A stretch of 64,000 bases of DNA from contig NZ_JBOBFV010000001.1 in assembly GCF_050587365.1 (NCBI RefSeq), positions 558,001-622,000 on the forward strand, given 5' to 3'. The notes below the pieces were generated by a model. It saw only the letters and a list, made by a program, of their open reading frames with translations. It did not search any database and was not told the origin of the DNA. Positions 24,382-33,863 of the stretch are shown in pieces. Position 1 is the stretch's first letter; every line of letters starts with the position of its first letter. The DNA is from Plantibacter auratus. GTDB lineage: Bacteria > Actinomycetota > Actinomycetes > Actinomycetales > Microbacteriaceae. The translations under genes and the position numbers were made by a program.

Positions 24382-25437
24382 CTACCGCTCCGACAGATCG
24401 ACCCCGCGTGCCGCGATGACGCCGACGAGCCGCTCGAGCGCGAACACCGGGTCGCGGCTCGCGCCCTTCACGCCGGCGTCGGTCTCGGCGAGCATCTGCA
24501 CCACGCGGCCGATGCCGGCGTCCGTCCAGCCGGACAGGTCCCGACGGGCGCGGTCGACCTGCCACGGCGCGAGGCCGAACTGCTGCGCGATCTGCCCGGA
24601 CCCGCCGCGTGCCGACGACACCTTGGCCATCGTGCGGATCTTCATCGCGAACGCGGCGACGATCGGCACGGGGTCGGCACCCGAGTCGAGCGCCTGCCGC
24701 AGGGCGAGCAGCGCTTCCCCGTGTCGTCCGGCGATCGCGGCGTCGGCGACGTCGAACGCGCTCGTCTCGAGACGACCGCCGTAGTACTTGTTGACCGTCT
24801 GCTCGGTGATCTCCTCGGACGCGTCGGCCATGAGCTGACTGCACGCGGCTGCGAGCTCGGCGAGGTCGTCGGAGAAGGCGCCGACAAGTGCACGGAGCGC
24901 CTGGGGCGTGATGCGACGACCCGCCGTCTTGAACTCCGCCGCGGCGAAGTCGGCCTTGTCGCTGTCCCGCTTGAGTTCGGTGCAGACGATCTCGACACCG
25001 CCACCGGTGCCTGAGCGGATGGCGTCGAGCAGCTTCTTGCCGCGCACGCCTCCGTTGTGCCGCAGCACGAGGTAGGCGCCCTCCGGCGGTGCTTCGAGAT
25101 ACCGGATGGCTTCGGTGAGGAACTGGTCGGAACACTTCTCGACCTGGCTGACGCGGACGAGCCGGGGCTCGCCGAAGAGCGACGGGCTCGCGACCGTGAG
25201 CAGCTCGCCCGGGGCGTAGCTATCGGCGGCGACGTCGTTGACCTCGAGCGAGGGGTCTTCGGAGACGAGGAAGTCGCGCAGCCGACGGATCGCCCGGTCG
25301 GCGAGGAAGGACTCCGTGCCGGACACCAACACGATCGGCGCCGGGCGGATCTCGGACCAGCCGAGCTGCGGGATCGCCGCCGAGGCCTTGGCCGCCGTCT
25401 TGGCCTTGCCGCGACCGGCGGAACGTGGTGCAGCCAC
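24382..25437 (-). CDS. holA: DNA polymerase III delta subunit
   Basis: Clamp-loader subunit that opens the beta sliding clamp, 351 residues. After a basic Ala/Lys-rich N-terminus the family motif IVLVSGTESFLADRAIRRLRD begins, followed by the AAA-like fold (EVNDVAADSY, LFGEPRLVRV) and a C-terminal collar domain (IAQQFGLAPWQVDRARRDL). The GTG at 25437 has GAGGAG 5 bases upstream; farther in-frame codons belong to the antisense region of comEC. It follows comEC, as is usual. Confidence 0.94.
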   Translation of the reverse strand: MAAPRSAGRGKAKTAAKASAAIPQLGWSEIRPAPIVLVSGTESFLADRAIRRLRDFLVSEDPSLEVNDVAADSYAPGELLTVASPSLFGEPRLVRVSQVEKCSDQFLTEAIRYLEAPPEGAYLVLRHNGGVRGKKLLDAIRSGTGGGVEIVCTELKRDSDKADFAAAEFKTAGRRITPQALRALVGAFSDDLAELAAACSQLMADASEEITEQTVNKYYGGRLETSAFDVADAAIAGRHGEALLALRQALDSGADPVPIVAAFAMKIRTMAKVSSARGGSGQIAQQFGLAPWQVDRARRDLSGWTDAGIGRVVQMLAETDAGVKGASRDPVFALERLVGVIAARGVDLSER

Positions 25438-25504
25438 AGCGGCTCCTCTCGACCGTCCGAGTCTACCGGCGACCGCCGACGCCAGCCGGGTCGGGGACGG
25501 CAGC

Positions 25505-27928
25505 TCACCCGCCACGTTCCGACCACACGCGGAACCCGCCGCCGTCGCCTGGGCCGAGGACGACGGTCCCCGACTCGTCCGTGCGGAGGACCTCGGCCCC
25601 GGTGGCCTCGTACAGCTCGAGCGCCGAGCGCGTCGGATGCCCGTAGCCGTTGTCGGCCCCGACGGAGACGAGCGCAACGGTCGCACCGACCCGGCGCGCC
25701 AGGCGGTCACTCTGATCGGCGGAACCGTGATGCGACACCTTGACGATGTCGACCGCGTCCCCGAGCGCGTGCCGTCCGAGCAGCCGGTCCTGCGCTTCCT
25801 CACCGAGGTCGCCGAGCAGCAGCACCGATGCGGCGAGGAGGTCGAACCGGACCACCACGCTCGCGTCGTTCCCCGGTTCGACGCCACCTGCCGCGGGGTC
25901 CGGCCACAGGACGCGCCACGGTGCCGCGCTCTCCGGGACCCCCAGCACCCCCTGGTCCCCGGCGCCGGCCTGTCGCACCTCCGCACCGGCCGCTCGGAGC
26001 ACTCGTGCGATGCGCTCGTCCTCCGGGTCGTCGACCGGCCCGAGCAGCACCTCGTCGACCCTGCCGACGACCGCGTCGAGGCCTCCGACGTGGTCGAGGT
26101 CGTAATGGGTGAGGACGAGCAGTTCGATGCGAGACACCCCGAGTTCGTCCAAGCACGCGCGGAGCGGTTCGGGGTCAGGCCCGACGTCGACCAGGGCGGT
26201 GGCGCCGCCCTGTCGCAGGAGGACCGCGTCTCCCTGACCGACGTCGCAGGCGGCCACGATCCAGTCGCCCGGCCGGTGCAGGGCCGGCCCGAGTCCGTCC
26301 CCGACCGCCCGACCGCACAGTGCCACGAGCGCCACGACAACCGCCACCCCGATCGTCCTCGACCACCTCGAGGGCAGGTCCCGACGGAACAGCAGGAGCG
26401 TGGCGATCAAGACGGTCGGCACGGTGACGAGCACGACGCCCAGCGGCCCCTCCGGCCACGGCACCCGCGCAGCAGGGACGCCCTCGAACCACCGGGCCAC
26501 CGCTGCGATCCAGGTCGCCGGCACCCACCCGAGCCACGCGACGAGCCATGCGAGTGGTGGTGCGAACGGGACCAGCAGGCAGGCGAGCAGCCCGAGCATG
26601 GTCGCGGGCGCTGCGGCCGGGCCCGCGAGCAGGTTCGCGGGGACACCGCCGAGCTGGATCGCGGGGTCGAGGAGGACGAGCATCGGCTGGCAGGCGAGCT
26701 GGGCGGCTGCCGGGATCGCGATGAGGGCCGCGATCCCTCGCGGCAGCCACCTGCCCAGCAGGTCCGTGAGGGGTCCGCTCAGGAGCAGCAGACCACTGGT
26801 GGCGAGCACCGAGAGCCCGAACCCGTACTGCCCGGCCAGCCAAGGGTCGGCGACGAGGAGGACGACCACCGCCAACGACAGCGCGGCGAGGCCCCTGATC
26901 GGCCGCCCGAAGCCGCCCATCACCAGGACGAAGGCAGCCATGAGAGCCGCCCGCTGCACGCTCGGTTGGGGCGTCACGAGGACCACGAAGGCGACGAGGC
27001 ACAGCAGGGCACACGAGATCCTGAGCTTCCGCCCGCCGCCGAGTGCCGCGACCGCGGTGCTGACGAGCCACACGATGACCGCACAGTTCGCTCCGGACAC
27101 GGCCGTCAGATGCGAGAGTGAACTGCGCTGCATCGACTCCGTGACCGCGTCACTCACCTGACTCACATCGCCGATCGCGAGGCCGGGCAGCAGTTCCCCA
27201 CCCGGGCCGGGCAAGGTGGACGCGAGCCCGACGAGGCCGGAACGGAGCGACGCCGACCAGTCGAGGATCGCCGGCGGCTCCCCCAGCAGCTCGGGTTCCT
27301 CCCGTGCGAAGAGCAGCGCTGCCCGCGCATCACCCGGCGCGTTCCATCGGAGCGAGCCGTCGACGCGCCAGCGCTCGCCGATCCTCGGCGCCCGATCCGC
27401 CGGCACCGGCGCGAACACGAGGACCGGGACCGAGAGGTGCTCCAGGATGCTGTGGTCTCCACTGGCCGTCACGAGGTCGGCAGCGAAGCGGATGCCGGAC
27501 CCCGTCGTGACCGAACCGGTGGGCACAGCGTCGCCGGTCACCACGACCTCGGCATCCACTGGAGCGTTTCCGAGCGCTTGCAGCGCCTCCGGCTGCCGGT
27601 CAGGCGCGCGTGCGGCGATCGAGGCCGCGACCATGCCGAACAGCGCCGCGGCGCACGCGCACAGCAGGAGTGTCGTGATGACGACAGACCCTGTCCGACG
27701 CTCCCCCGGGCGATACTCCGCACGGCGACGCCGGACGACCGTGCTGCACCCGAGGCAGGCGGAGGCGACGAGGAAAGCGACCAGTACCCCACCCCAGGCC
27801 AGCGTTGGAGCCGCGCTGCAGACGGCCGCACCGACCCAGGAGACCGCCGCCGGGATGAGCAGGCGCGGGAACCGCATCGCGCTCTCACCTCGCCGGGATG
27901 TCGGTCCGGTGGCCGCGTCTGCGGTCAC
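25505..27928 (-). CDS. comEC: ComEC/Rec2 family DNA channel protein
   Basis: 807-residue polytopic membrane protein that forms the DNA uptake pore in competent bacteria. The first third holds DUF4131-type helices, the middle is the Competence domain (ELLPGLAIGDVSQVSDAVTESM, HLTAVSGANCAVI), and the end is a metallo-beta-lactamase-like domain with LTHYDLDHVGGLDAV and VKVSHHGSADQSD, a likely nuclease that degrades the non-transported strand. The GTG at 27928 overlaps the comEA stop; an ATG 17 codons later is possible. Whether the organism is naturally competent is unknown, since comEA and comEC are widespread in Actinobacteria. Confidence 0.92.
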   Translation of the reverse strand: MTADAATGPTSRRGESAMRFPRLLIPAAVSWVGAAVCSAAPTLAWGGVLVAFLVASACLGCSTVVRRRRAEYRPGERRTGSVVITTLLLCACAAALFGMVAASIAARAPDRQPEALQALGNAPVDAEVVVTGDAVPTGSVTTGSGIRFAADLVTASGDHSILEHLSVPVLVFAPVPADRAPRIGERWRVDGSLRWNAPGDARAALLFAREEPELLGEPPAILDWSASLRSGLVGLASTLPGPGGELLPGLAIGDVSQVSDAVTESMQRSSLSHLTAVSGANCAVIVWLVSTAVAALGGGRKLRISCALLCLVAFVVLVTPQPSVQRAALMAAFVLVMGGFGRPIRGLAALSLAVVVLLVADPWLAGQYGFGLSVLATSGLLLLSGPLTDLLGRWLPRGIAALIAIPAAAQLACQPMLVLLDPAIQLGGVPANLLAGPAAAPATMLGLLACLLVPFAPPLAWLVAWLGWVPATWIAAVARWFEGVPAARVPWPEGPLGVVLVTVPTVLIATLLLFRRDLPSRWSRTIGVAVVVALVALCGRAVGDGLGPALHRPGDWIVAACDVGQGDAVLLRQGGATALVDVGPDPEPLRACLDELGVSRIELLVLTHYDLDHVGGLDAVVGRVDEVLLGPVDDPEDERIARVLRAAGAEVRQAGAGDQGVLGVPESAAPWRVLWPDPAAGGVEPGNDASVVVRFDLLAASVLLLGDLGEEAQDRLLGRHALGDAVDIVKVSHHGSADQSDRLARRVGATVALVSVGADNGYGHPTRSALELYEATGAEVLRTDESGTVVLGPGDGGGFRVWSERGG

Positions 27929-28626
27929 ACCGTCGCCGCCGCGCGAAGCCCCTCGAGGGTCTTCGCGCCGATGCCTTCGACCGCGCTCAGGTCGTCGAGG
28001 GTGGCGAACGGTCCGTTCGCCTCCCGCCAGGCGACGATGCGTGCGGCCAGGGCCTCTCCGATCCGCGGGAGTGCGGTGAGTTCTGCCGCGGATGCCGTGT
28101 TCACGTTGACGAGATGCGAGCCGGAGGGACTCCCGGCAGCCGACCCGTTCGCGCCTCCGCCAGGTGGCACCTCGCCGACCACTGGGACGTACAGTTGCTC
28201 GCCGTCGTTCACGAACCGTGCGAGGTTCACGGCACTGGTGTCCGCTTCCGGTAGGAGGCCGCCGGCGGACGCTACCGCGTCGAACGCACGTGATCCGTCC
28301 GGCAGCCGGTAGACACCAGGGGCCGCGACCGCTCCGAGGACATGGATGAACAGCTCCCCCGTCGCCGAGCCGGCGGGCGCGGTCGCTCCGGGAGTCGCGC
28401 CGGGAACGGGGCTCGCATCCGCCGACAGCTCCGCCCCACCGATCGTCCTGACCGCCCCGCCTGAGGTGAACAACGAGACGAGGATGGCGACGACGAGGGC
28501 CACGATCACCAGCACGACGACCGCCCCGGCACGGAACTCTGGGCGCGGTAGCTCACGCAGCAGGCGGCGTGTGGCCGAACGACTGGACGGCACCGGGTGG
28601 GACATGGGTTCCGGTTCGATGGTCAT
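27925..28626 (-). CDS. comEA: ComEA-like DNA-binding protein
   Basis: 233 residues: a cytoplasmic tail, one transmembrane helix at about 34-53, an extracytoplasmic SLBB domain (GELFIHVLGAVAAPGVYRLPDGSRA) and a C-terminal double helix-hairpin-helix from about 171 (VNVNTASAAELTALPRIGEALAARI). It holds double-stranded DNA at the cell surface and hands it to ComEC. The ATG at 28626 is 6 bases after TAGCGT; its only SD-like GAGG is 2 bases away, so the transcript is probably leaderless. It overlaps comEC by four bases. Confidence 0.92.
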   Translation of the reverse strand: MTIEPEPMSHPVPSSRSATRRLLRELPRPEFRAGAVVVLVIVALVVAILVSLFTSGGAVRTIGGAELSADASPVPGATPGATAPAGSATGELFIHVLGAVAAPGVYRLPDGSRAFDAVASAGGLLPEADTSAVNLARFVNDGEQLYVPVVGEVPPGGGANGSAAGSPSGSHLVNVNTASAAELTALPRIGEALAARIVAWREANGPFATLDDLSAVEGIGAKTLEGLRAAATV

Positions 28627-28632
28627 CCTCGA

Positions 28633-28638
28633 ACGCTA
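28633..28638 (-). promoter_or_regulatory. -10 box of comEA-comEC-holA
   Basis: Minus-strand TAGCGT, 6 bases before the comEA ATG. An inverted repeat GCGCGT-ttgag-ACGCGC at 28712-28728 lies about 75 bases farther upstream and could be an operator. Confidence 0.4.
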
Positions 28639-28822
28639 CGAGCCCGGACGCCCCGAACCACACGCTCACCGCCACCACGGGCACCGAACGCACCGCGACC
28701 GCCCCTGTGGAGCGCGTTTGAGACGCGCATCGAGGCCTGACGTCCAGCCCCGGCCCCCACCTCGCGGCGCAGAGCCCTGCTACCGTCGAGTCTCCGGCGG
28801 GGGCCGGTGAAACGGGGGCAGC

Positions 28823-29239
28823 ATGCAGGCGAAGTCACGTCGACAGGCTTGGCTGACGGCGATCCTCATCGCCGCGGCGCTGGTGCTGGACGTCTCCATG
28901 CACCTGTATCCGCTTCGGCTCATGATCCTGGACTTCGAACGAATCGATGGCGCCGGAGTCCCGTCTGCAGAGGCAATGCGGTTCCCGGAAGGCACCGCGC
29001 TGCTGAGCGCGCGCAGCGAATGCGCGAACAGCGGGTGCTGGTCACTCTTCACCGTGCGACCCCCAGCGGGCGCCGACCGAGTGGCCTTCGAGGAGATCTA
29101 TCTCGTCGATCGTGGCCGGATGGACGGCACCCTGTGGGATCCGAGGCCGATCACCGTGTCGGCGGAGGAGTTCGGCAACGATGTCGGGGTCGTGCGCGGA
29201 GACTACTGGAGCGATTCATCGTGGCGGCCGAGCAGCTGA
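28823..29239 (+). CDS. Hypothetical membrane-anchored protein
   Basis: Not recognised. 138 residues with a basic start (MQAKSRRQ), one hydrophobic segment at about 9-24 that could be an uncleaved signal anchor, and an extracytoplasmic part of about 110 residues with two cysteines (ECANSGC) likely to form a disulphide. The start has GGGGGC 5 bases upstream. Base composition is lower in GC than the flanking core genes, as in the two genes that follow, so this patch may have been acquired. A possible sensor or small surface protein; no function is implied. Confidence 0.6.
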   Translation: MQAKSRRQAWLTAILIAAALVLDVSMHLYPLRLMILDFERIDGAGVPSAEAMRFPEGTALLSARSECANSGCWSLFTVRPPAGADRVAFEEIYLVDRGRMDGTLWDPRPITVSAEEFGNDVGVVRGDYWSDSSWRPSS

Positions 29240-29330
29240 ACGTCAACGCGCGCAGTTCGTGCCGCACGCGTTAAGACTCGAGGGGTGCCGGACATGTCAT
29301 CAGTGACGGTGTTCACTCGAGGGGGTTTCC

Positions 29331-29984
29331 ATGGATGATCTTGACGCACAGATACAACGATCCGCGCCGCGCGCTTTCGGAGAGGATGCGGAAGCCGCCG
29401 AGTGCGCTCGTCTCGTGGCCCACGAGGCTGCGTTCCGAGCACGACCTTCCGGTGTGAGATCCCGATACAAGCGCTACCTCAGCATCCTGGGTTTGACTGC
29501 CGGACTCATCACGGTCGGCGTGAGTGCTGCGGCGGCGGCCCCCGCGGTCTTCGACTGGGTTGGATGGGCGCCTGAAGCCACGGTGCAACGATCGTTCGAC
29601 ATCGGCGAGGACGGCGCGGTGTGTCAGCTCGTTGCGCGAGTGGTCCCCGAATACCGGAGCATCAGCACGGCTGAGGCCGATCGCCGCACGCAAGAAGCCC
29701 GCGTCTTCCTGACCGAATACGACTGGGACAGGGTCGTCGCTTCGATCACCACAGCCGACATCGACGCAGCGCTCGCCATCGAACAGGCTCGACGCGCGGA
29801 ACTGACAACGAGCGCCGAGGCAAATGGAACCACACCGCCACCAGCTGCAACCCCGGAATCCGTAGCCGGAAACCTGATGGCGACGAAGATCTTCGATGCA
29901 TTCGAGAAGGCTGGCTTCCTGCGAACCGGGACCTCGATCGACGTCGCCGGCGACTGTGGCGAGACCGCGGAGGATGCGCAGTGA
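29331..29984 (+). CDS. Single-pass membrane protein linked to a sigma factor
   Basis: 217 residues, not assigned to a family. Residues 1-45 are cytoplasmic (MDDLDAQIQRSAPRAFGEDAE), one transmembrane helix lies at about 48-68 (YLSILGLTAGLITVGVSAAAAAP), and the rest is extracytoplasmic with two cysteines. The start ATG has GAGGGGG 6 bases upstream. Its stop overlaps the GTG of the sigma-factor gene (GTGA), so the two are co-translated. The topology fits an anti-sigma or signalling partner, although the N-terminal part shows no zinc-binding anti-sigma motif; that role is inferred from gene order only. Confidence 0.65.
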   Translation: MDDLDAQIQRSAPRAFGEDAEAAECARLVAHEAAFRARPSGVRSRYKRYLSILGLTAGLITVGVSAAAAAPAVFDWVGWAPEATVQRSFDIGEDGAVCQLVARVVPEYRSISTAEADRRTQEARVFLTEYDWDRVVASITTADIDAALAIEQARRAELTTSAEANGTTPPPAATPESVAGNLMATKIFDAFEKAGFLRTGTSIDVAGDCGETAEDAQ

Positions 29985-30547
29985 CCGACGCGAAACGTCG
30001 CGCCCGCCAGGAACGACTGGAGACACTTCACCAGGACAACGCGGCCGATGTGCTGTCGTTCCTCGGCCGACGGGTCGCGACCCCGGCAGACGCCGCCGAT
30101 GCGCTGAGCGAGACCTTCATCGCGGCATGGAGACACATCGACCGCATGCCAGCGGACCCCGTACAGGCGCGGATGTGGCTCTTCGGAGTCGCACGCCGGG
30201 TGGCGTCGAATGCCCGCCGCAGCTCTAATCGCAGCGACGCGCTCACCGCTCGTCTGGGCGAACACCTCGAAACGCTCCAGCCGACGCAGACGGATGACAC
30301 CACCGAATCCGTGCTGGCGGCGATCTCCGAGCTCCCTCGGAACCAAGCAGAACTGATCAAACTCGTGCTGTGGGACGGGTTCACGGTCATCGAGGCAGCA
30401 AGCATCGTCGGTGTGCGTGAGTCGACTGCCCGTGGCCGATACCAGCGCGCGCGTCTGCGTCTCCGCCAGCTGTTGCGGGATCCGGGAGAGCAGGACGTGC
30501 GCGTTCGCGTCCCGCTCGAGAAATCAGCCGCGCCTGTCGACCATTGA
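29981..30547 (+). CDS. RNA polymerase sigma factor, ECF-like (sigma-70 family)
   Basis: 188 residues. Region 2 is NAADVLSFLGRRVATPADAADALSETFIAAW with the RNA polymerase contact and ADALSETF signature; region 4 is ISELPRNQAELIKLVLWDGFTVIEAASIVG followed by a helix-turn-helix and RGRYQRARLRLRQ. Region 3 is absent, as in ECF factors. It is coupled to the upstream membrane protein. The order membrane protein then sigma factor is the reverse of the commonest ECF operons. Its promoter targets cannot be deduced here. Confidence 0.85.
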   Translation: MTDAKRRARQERLETLHQDNAADVLSFLGRRVATPADAADALSETFIAAWRHIDRMPADPVQARMWLFGVARRVASNARRSSNRSDALTARLGEHLETLQPTQTDDTTESVLAAISELPRNQAELIKLVLWDGFTVIEAASIVGVRESTARGRYQRARLRLRQLLRDPGEQDVRVRVPLEKSAAPVDH

Positions 30548-30612
30548 TCGAGGACGTCTGCCTGTCGATTCCCTCGACCTCCGACTGCAGCGGATCCATC
30601 CGTTGAGGGCGA

Positions 30613-31032
30613 TCAAGCCGCTCTGGCTGGCTCGGCCCGCTCTCGTGTCGAAGATCGCCCGAACCAGATCCACAAGGGGCGAGCCGTGGCGAGGATGAGC
30701 ACCGCGAACAGGCTCTGATTGATGACGCCGAACCACGAGAGTCCGCCGAGCAGAACGAAGACGGTCCAGTTCACGGCGATGTCGGCGACGATCACCGTGA
30801 TTCCGAGCACGATGCCGGCGCGCCGTCGAAGGATCATCAGCACAGCGGTGATGGGGTCCAAGACCGTGAGCGTCACCCAGAACAGCCGGACGCCGGCCGG
30901 GAAGCCGCCGTAGACGTCCAACCCGCCGAGGATCAGATCCGCGGTGTGCGTGGTCGTTCCGATCAGGAAGCCGATCACCCACAGGATCTGGAAGACGCGG
31001 AGCGTTCGTACTGATGGGGCGAGAGCGGGCAC
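30613..31032 (-). CDS. Small four-helix membrane protein
   Basis: 139 residues with four hydrophobic segments (about 12-30, 45-68, 72-95 and 100-122) and short loops; unrecognised family. The GTG at 31032 starts MPALAPSVRTLRVFQILWV; no strong Shine-Dalgarno sequence was seen. It is convergent with the sigma-factor gene and upstream of nothing in its own direction, so it appears monocistronic. Confidence 0.6.
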   Translation of the reverse strand: MPALAPSVRTLRVFQILWVIGFLIGTTTHTADLILGGLDVYGGFPAGVRLFWVTLTVLDPITAVLMILRRRAGIVLGITVIVADIAVNWTVFVLLGGLSWFGVINQSLFAVLILATARPLWIWFGRSSTRERAEPARAA

Positions 31033-31149
31033 CCGGTCATGCTACCGAGGAAGCACAAGCAACCGGGCGGGACGCGATCCGAGAACACCCTGCCGTCGGA
31101 TGGGACACGGAGTCCGACTCGGATGATCGTGCCCGAGCGCTACGCGCGT

Positions 31150-31181
31150 GTTCGGGACGGGCCGCAGGGCCCGCCCCGAAC
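31150..31181 (-). terminator. leuS terminator hairpin
   Basis: GTTCGGGACGGGCC (31150-31163) pairs with 31168-31181 with a single A-C mismatch and a 4-base loop, immediately after the leuS stop. Confidence 0.75.
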
Positions 31182-31185
31182 CGCA

Positions 31186-33747
31186 TCAGCCCTTCGTGGC
31201 GATGCTCACCACGCGCGGGGCACGCACCACGACGTTGACGATCTCGCGGTCGCCCACGGAACGCTGCACCGCCGCACTCGCGCGTGCGAGCTGCTCGAGT
31301 TCCTCGCCGGAGATCTTCGGCGACACCTCGAGCCGGTCGCGGACCTTGCCGTCGACCTGCACCACCGCGGTCACCTGGTCCTCGACCAACAGCGACCGGT
31401 CGGCCTTCCGCCACGGCACCAGCGAGATCGACGGCTGGTAGCCGAGCTTGGCCCACATGTCCTCGGCGGTGAACGGTGCGAAGAGGTCGAGCGCCATGGC
31501 CGTCACCTCGGCGGACTCGCGCACGGCGGGGTCGCCCGCGCCAGGCCCGGCGTCGATCGCCTTCCGCGTCGCGTTGACGAGCTCCATGAGCCGTGCCACG
31601 ACGACGTTGAACTTGCCCGCCTCGATGAGCCCGGGAGCTTCCGCGAGGAAGTGATGCGTGACCTTCCGCAGCTTCTCGTCGCCGTCCTTCCAGGCGACGT
31701 CGGGCGAGCTGGTGACGTCGTGCGCGACCCGCCAGGCGCGTGCCAGGAACTTGGCCGACCCGGCAGGCGAGACGTCCGCCCAGTCGATGTCGTCCTCCGG
31801 AGGACCGGCGAACGCCATCGTGACGCGCAGGGCGTCGGCGCCGTACGACCGCAGCTCCTGGGCGAACTCCACCAGGTTGCCCTTGCTCTTGCTCATCTTC
31901 GAACCGTCGAGGATGACCATGCCCTGGTTGAGGAGCGCGCTGAAGGGCTCGGTGAAGCCGACCTTGCCGAGGTCGAACAGGACCTTCGTGATGAACCGCG
32001 AGTAGAGCAGGTGCAGGATCGCGTGCTCGACACCGCCGACGTACTGGTCGACCGGCGCCCACTTGTCGGCCTCCTTCGGGTCGAACGCGATCTCGTCGGA
32101 GGTCGGGTTCAGGAACCGGAGGAAGTACCACGAGCTGTCGACGAAGGTGTCCATCGTGTCGGAGTCGCGCTTCGCAGGCTTCCCGCACGACGGGCAGTCC
32201 ACGTTGATCCAGTCCTCTGCCGCAGCGAGCGGGCTCATGCCCTTCGGACGCAGGTCGAGACCCGCGGCGTCCGGCAGTCGCACGGGGAGCTGGTCCTCGG
32301 GGACCGGCACCTCACCACAGGCGTCGCAGTGGATGATCGGGATCGGCGTGCCCCAGTAGCGCTGTCGCGAGATGAGCCAGTCGCGGAGGCGGTAGTTCTT
32401 CGTCTTCGCGCCGAGGCCGCTCGATGCGAGCGCAGCCGTGACCTTCGGGATCGCGTTCGCCTTGCTCAGGCCGTCGAAGGGGCCGGAGTTCGTCAGGCGA
32501 CCGTCGCCCGTCAGCGCGACACCCGTCTTGGCGGGATCGATCGACGGGAGGTCCTCCGGCAGCTCACCGTCGACGATGATCGGGATGGCACCGGTGACGG
32601 GCTGGGTGGTGTCCACCACGACACGCACGGGCAGGTCGAACGCCCGCGCGAAGTCGAGGTCGCGCTGGTCGTGCGCGGGGACCGCCATGATCGCCCCGTG
32701 ACCGTAGTCGGCCAGGACGTAGTCGGCCGCCCAGATCGGCAGGCGCTCGCCACTCAGCGGGTTGATCGCGTAGCGCTCGAGGAAGACGCCGGTCTTCTGG
32801 CGGTCGGTCGCGAGCCGCGCGATCTCGCTCTCACCCTTGACGCTGTCGAGGTAGGCCTGGAAGCGCCCCTTGACGTCGTCGGAGGTGTCGGCGACGAGCT
32901 CGGCTGCGAGCTCCGAGTCGGGCGCCACGACCATGAACGTCACGCCGTACAGCGTGTCGGGGCGGGTCGTGTACACGGAGACCGGCTCGGCACGACCCTC
33001 GATGGAGAACGAGACGTCCGCGCCGTTGGATCGACCGATCCAGTTCCGCTGCATGCTGAGGACCTTGGCCGGCCAGGTGCCCTCGAGCTGGTTGAGGTCG
33101 TCGATCAGGCGGTCGGCGTAGTCGGTGATGCGGAAGTACCACTGGGTGAGCTTCTTCTTCGTCACCTCGGCGCCGCAGCGCTCGCAGTGTCCGTCGACGA
33201 CCTGCTCGTTCGCGAGCACGGTCTGGTCGTTCGGGCACCAGTTGACGGGGCTCGCCTTACGGTACGCGAGGCCCTTCTCGAACAGCTGGAGGAACAGCCA
33301 CTGGTTCCACCGGTAGTACTCGGGGTCGCTCGTGTGGAGCTCGCGGTCCCAGTCGAACGAGGGACCGTACTGGCGGAAGCTGGCCTTCTGCTGCGCGATG
33401 TTCGCGTAGGTCCACTCGCGCGGGTCGACGCCGCGCTGGATGGCGGCGTTCTCGGCGGGGAGACCGAACGAGTCCCAGCCGATCGGGTGCAGGACGTTGA
33501 AACCCTGGTGACGCCAGTACCGCGCGACGATGTCGCCGAAGCCGAACGCCTCGGCGTGACCCATGTGCAGGTCGCCCGAGGGGTACGGGAACATGTCGAG
33601 CACGTACTTGCGCGGACGTTTGTCGGCAGGGTCGCCTGCTGCGAAGGGCTTCAGCTCGTCCCAGACGGGAAGCCACTTCTCCTGGATCGCCTGGAAGTCG
33701 TACCGCTCGCCGTCTCGGCGGTCGTCGGTGTTGCGCTCGTCTGACAC
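31186..33747 (-). CDS. leuS: Leucyl-tRNA synthetase
   Basis: Class I aminoacyl-tRNA synthetase charging tRNA-Leu, 853 residues. HIGH-type motif HMGH in MFPYPSGDLHMGHAEAF, the CP1 editing domain in the middle (FMVVAPDSELAAELV, GAIMAVPAHDQRDLDFA), the KMSKS motif in VILDGSKMSKSKGNLV and the C-terminal anticodon-binding part. The GTG at 33747 gives MSDERNTDDRRDGERYDF, the usual lead; in-frame sequence farther upstream is antisense to pabB. No T-box leader is present in the 116-base gap to pabB. Confidence 0.97.
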   Translation of the reverse strand: MSDERNTDDRRDGERYDFQAIQEKWLPVWDELKPFAAGDPADKRPRKYVLDMFPYPSGDLHMGHAEAFGFGDIVARYWRHQGFNVLHPIGWDSFGLPAENAAIQRGVDPREWTYANIAQQKASFRQYGPSFDWDRELHTSDPEYYRWNQWLFLQLFEKGLAYRKASPVNWCPNDQTVLANEQVVDGHCERCGAEVTKKKLTQWYFRITDYADRLIDDLNQLEGTWPAKVLSMQRNWIGRSNGADVSFSIEGRAEPVSVYTTRPDTLYGVTFMVVAPDSELAAELVADTSDDVKGRFQAYLDSVKGESEIARLATDRQKTGVFLERYAINPLSGERLPIWAADYVLADYGHGAIMAVPAHDQRDLDFARAFDLPVRVVVDTTQPVTGAIPIIVDGELPEDLPSIDPAKTGVALTGDGRLTNSGPFDGLSKANAIPKVTAALASSGLGAKTKNYRLRDWLISRQRYWGTPIPIIHCDACGEVPVPEDQLPVRLPDAAGLDLRPKGMSPLAAAEDWINVDCPSCGKPAKRDSDTMDTFVDSSWYFLRFLNPTSDEIAFDPKEADKWAPVDQYVGGVEHAILHLLYSRFITKVLFDLGKVGFTEPFSALLNQGMVILDGSKMSKSKGNLVEFAQELRSYGADALRVTMAFAGPPEDDIDWADVSPAGSAKFLARAWRVAHDVTSSPDVAWKDGDEKLRKVTHHFLAEAPGLIEAGKFNVVVARLMELVNATRKAIDAGPGAGDPAVRESAEVTAMALDLFAPFTAEDMWAKLGYQPSISLVPWRKADRSLLVEDQVTAVVQVDGKVRDRLEVSPKISGEELEQLARASAAVQRSVGDREIVNVVVRAPRVVSIATKG

Positions 33748-33819
33748 GTCACTCTCAATCACTGCAGGTGCTGGGGGTGGAAGCCCGTGGGCTGCTCGCA
33801 CGGCGCTCGGCCGCAGGAT

Positions 33820-33852
33820 GGACGGGCTGGAGCGCACGACGGCGCTCCGTCC
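33820..33852. terminator. Hairpin between pabB and leuS
   Basis: GGACGG (33820-33825) pairs with CCGTCC (33847-33852), with an inner GAGCGC/GCGCTC. It follows pabB on the minus strand and could terminate it. There is no U tract. Confidence 0.4.
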
Positions 33853-33863
33853 AACGGTCAAGC

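Noticed and set aside
31039..33744. A 901-codon open frame on the plus strand opposite leuS.
   Set aside because: Composition (leucine, valine, arginine, aspartate) mirrors the leuS codons, and the minus strand carries a full leucyl-tRNA synthetase.
33748..33863. A T-box riboswitch in front of leuS.
   Set aside because: The gap is only 116 bases, and no T-box consensus or terminator/antiterminator pair is visible.
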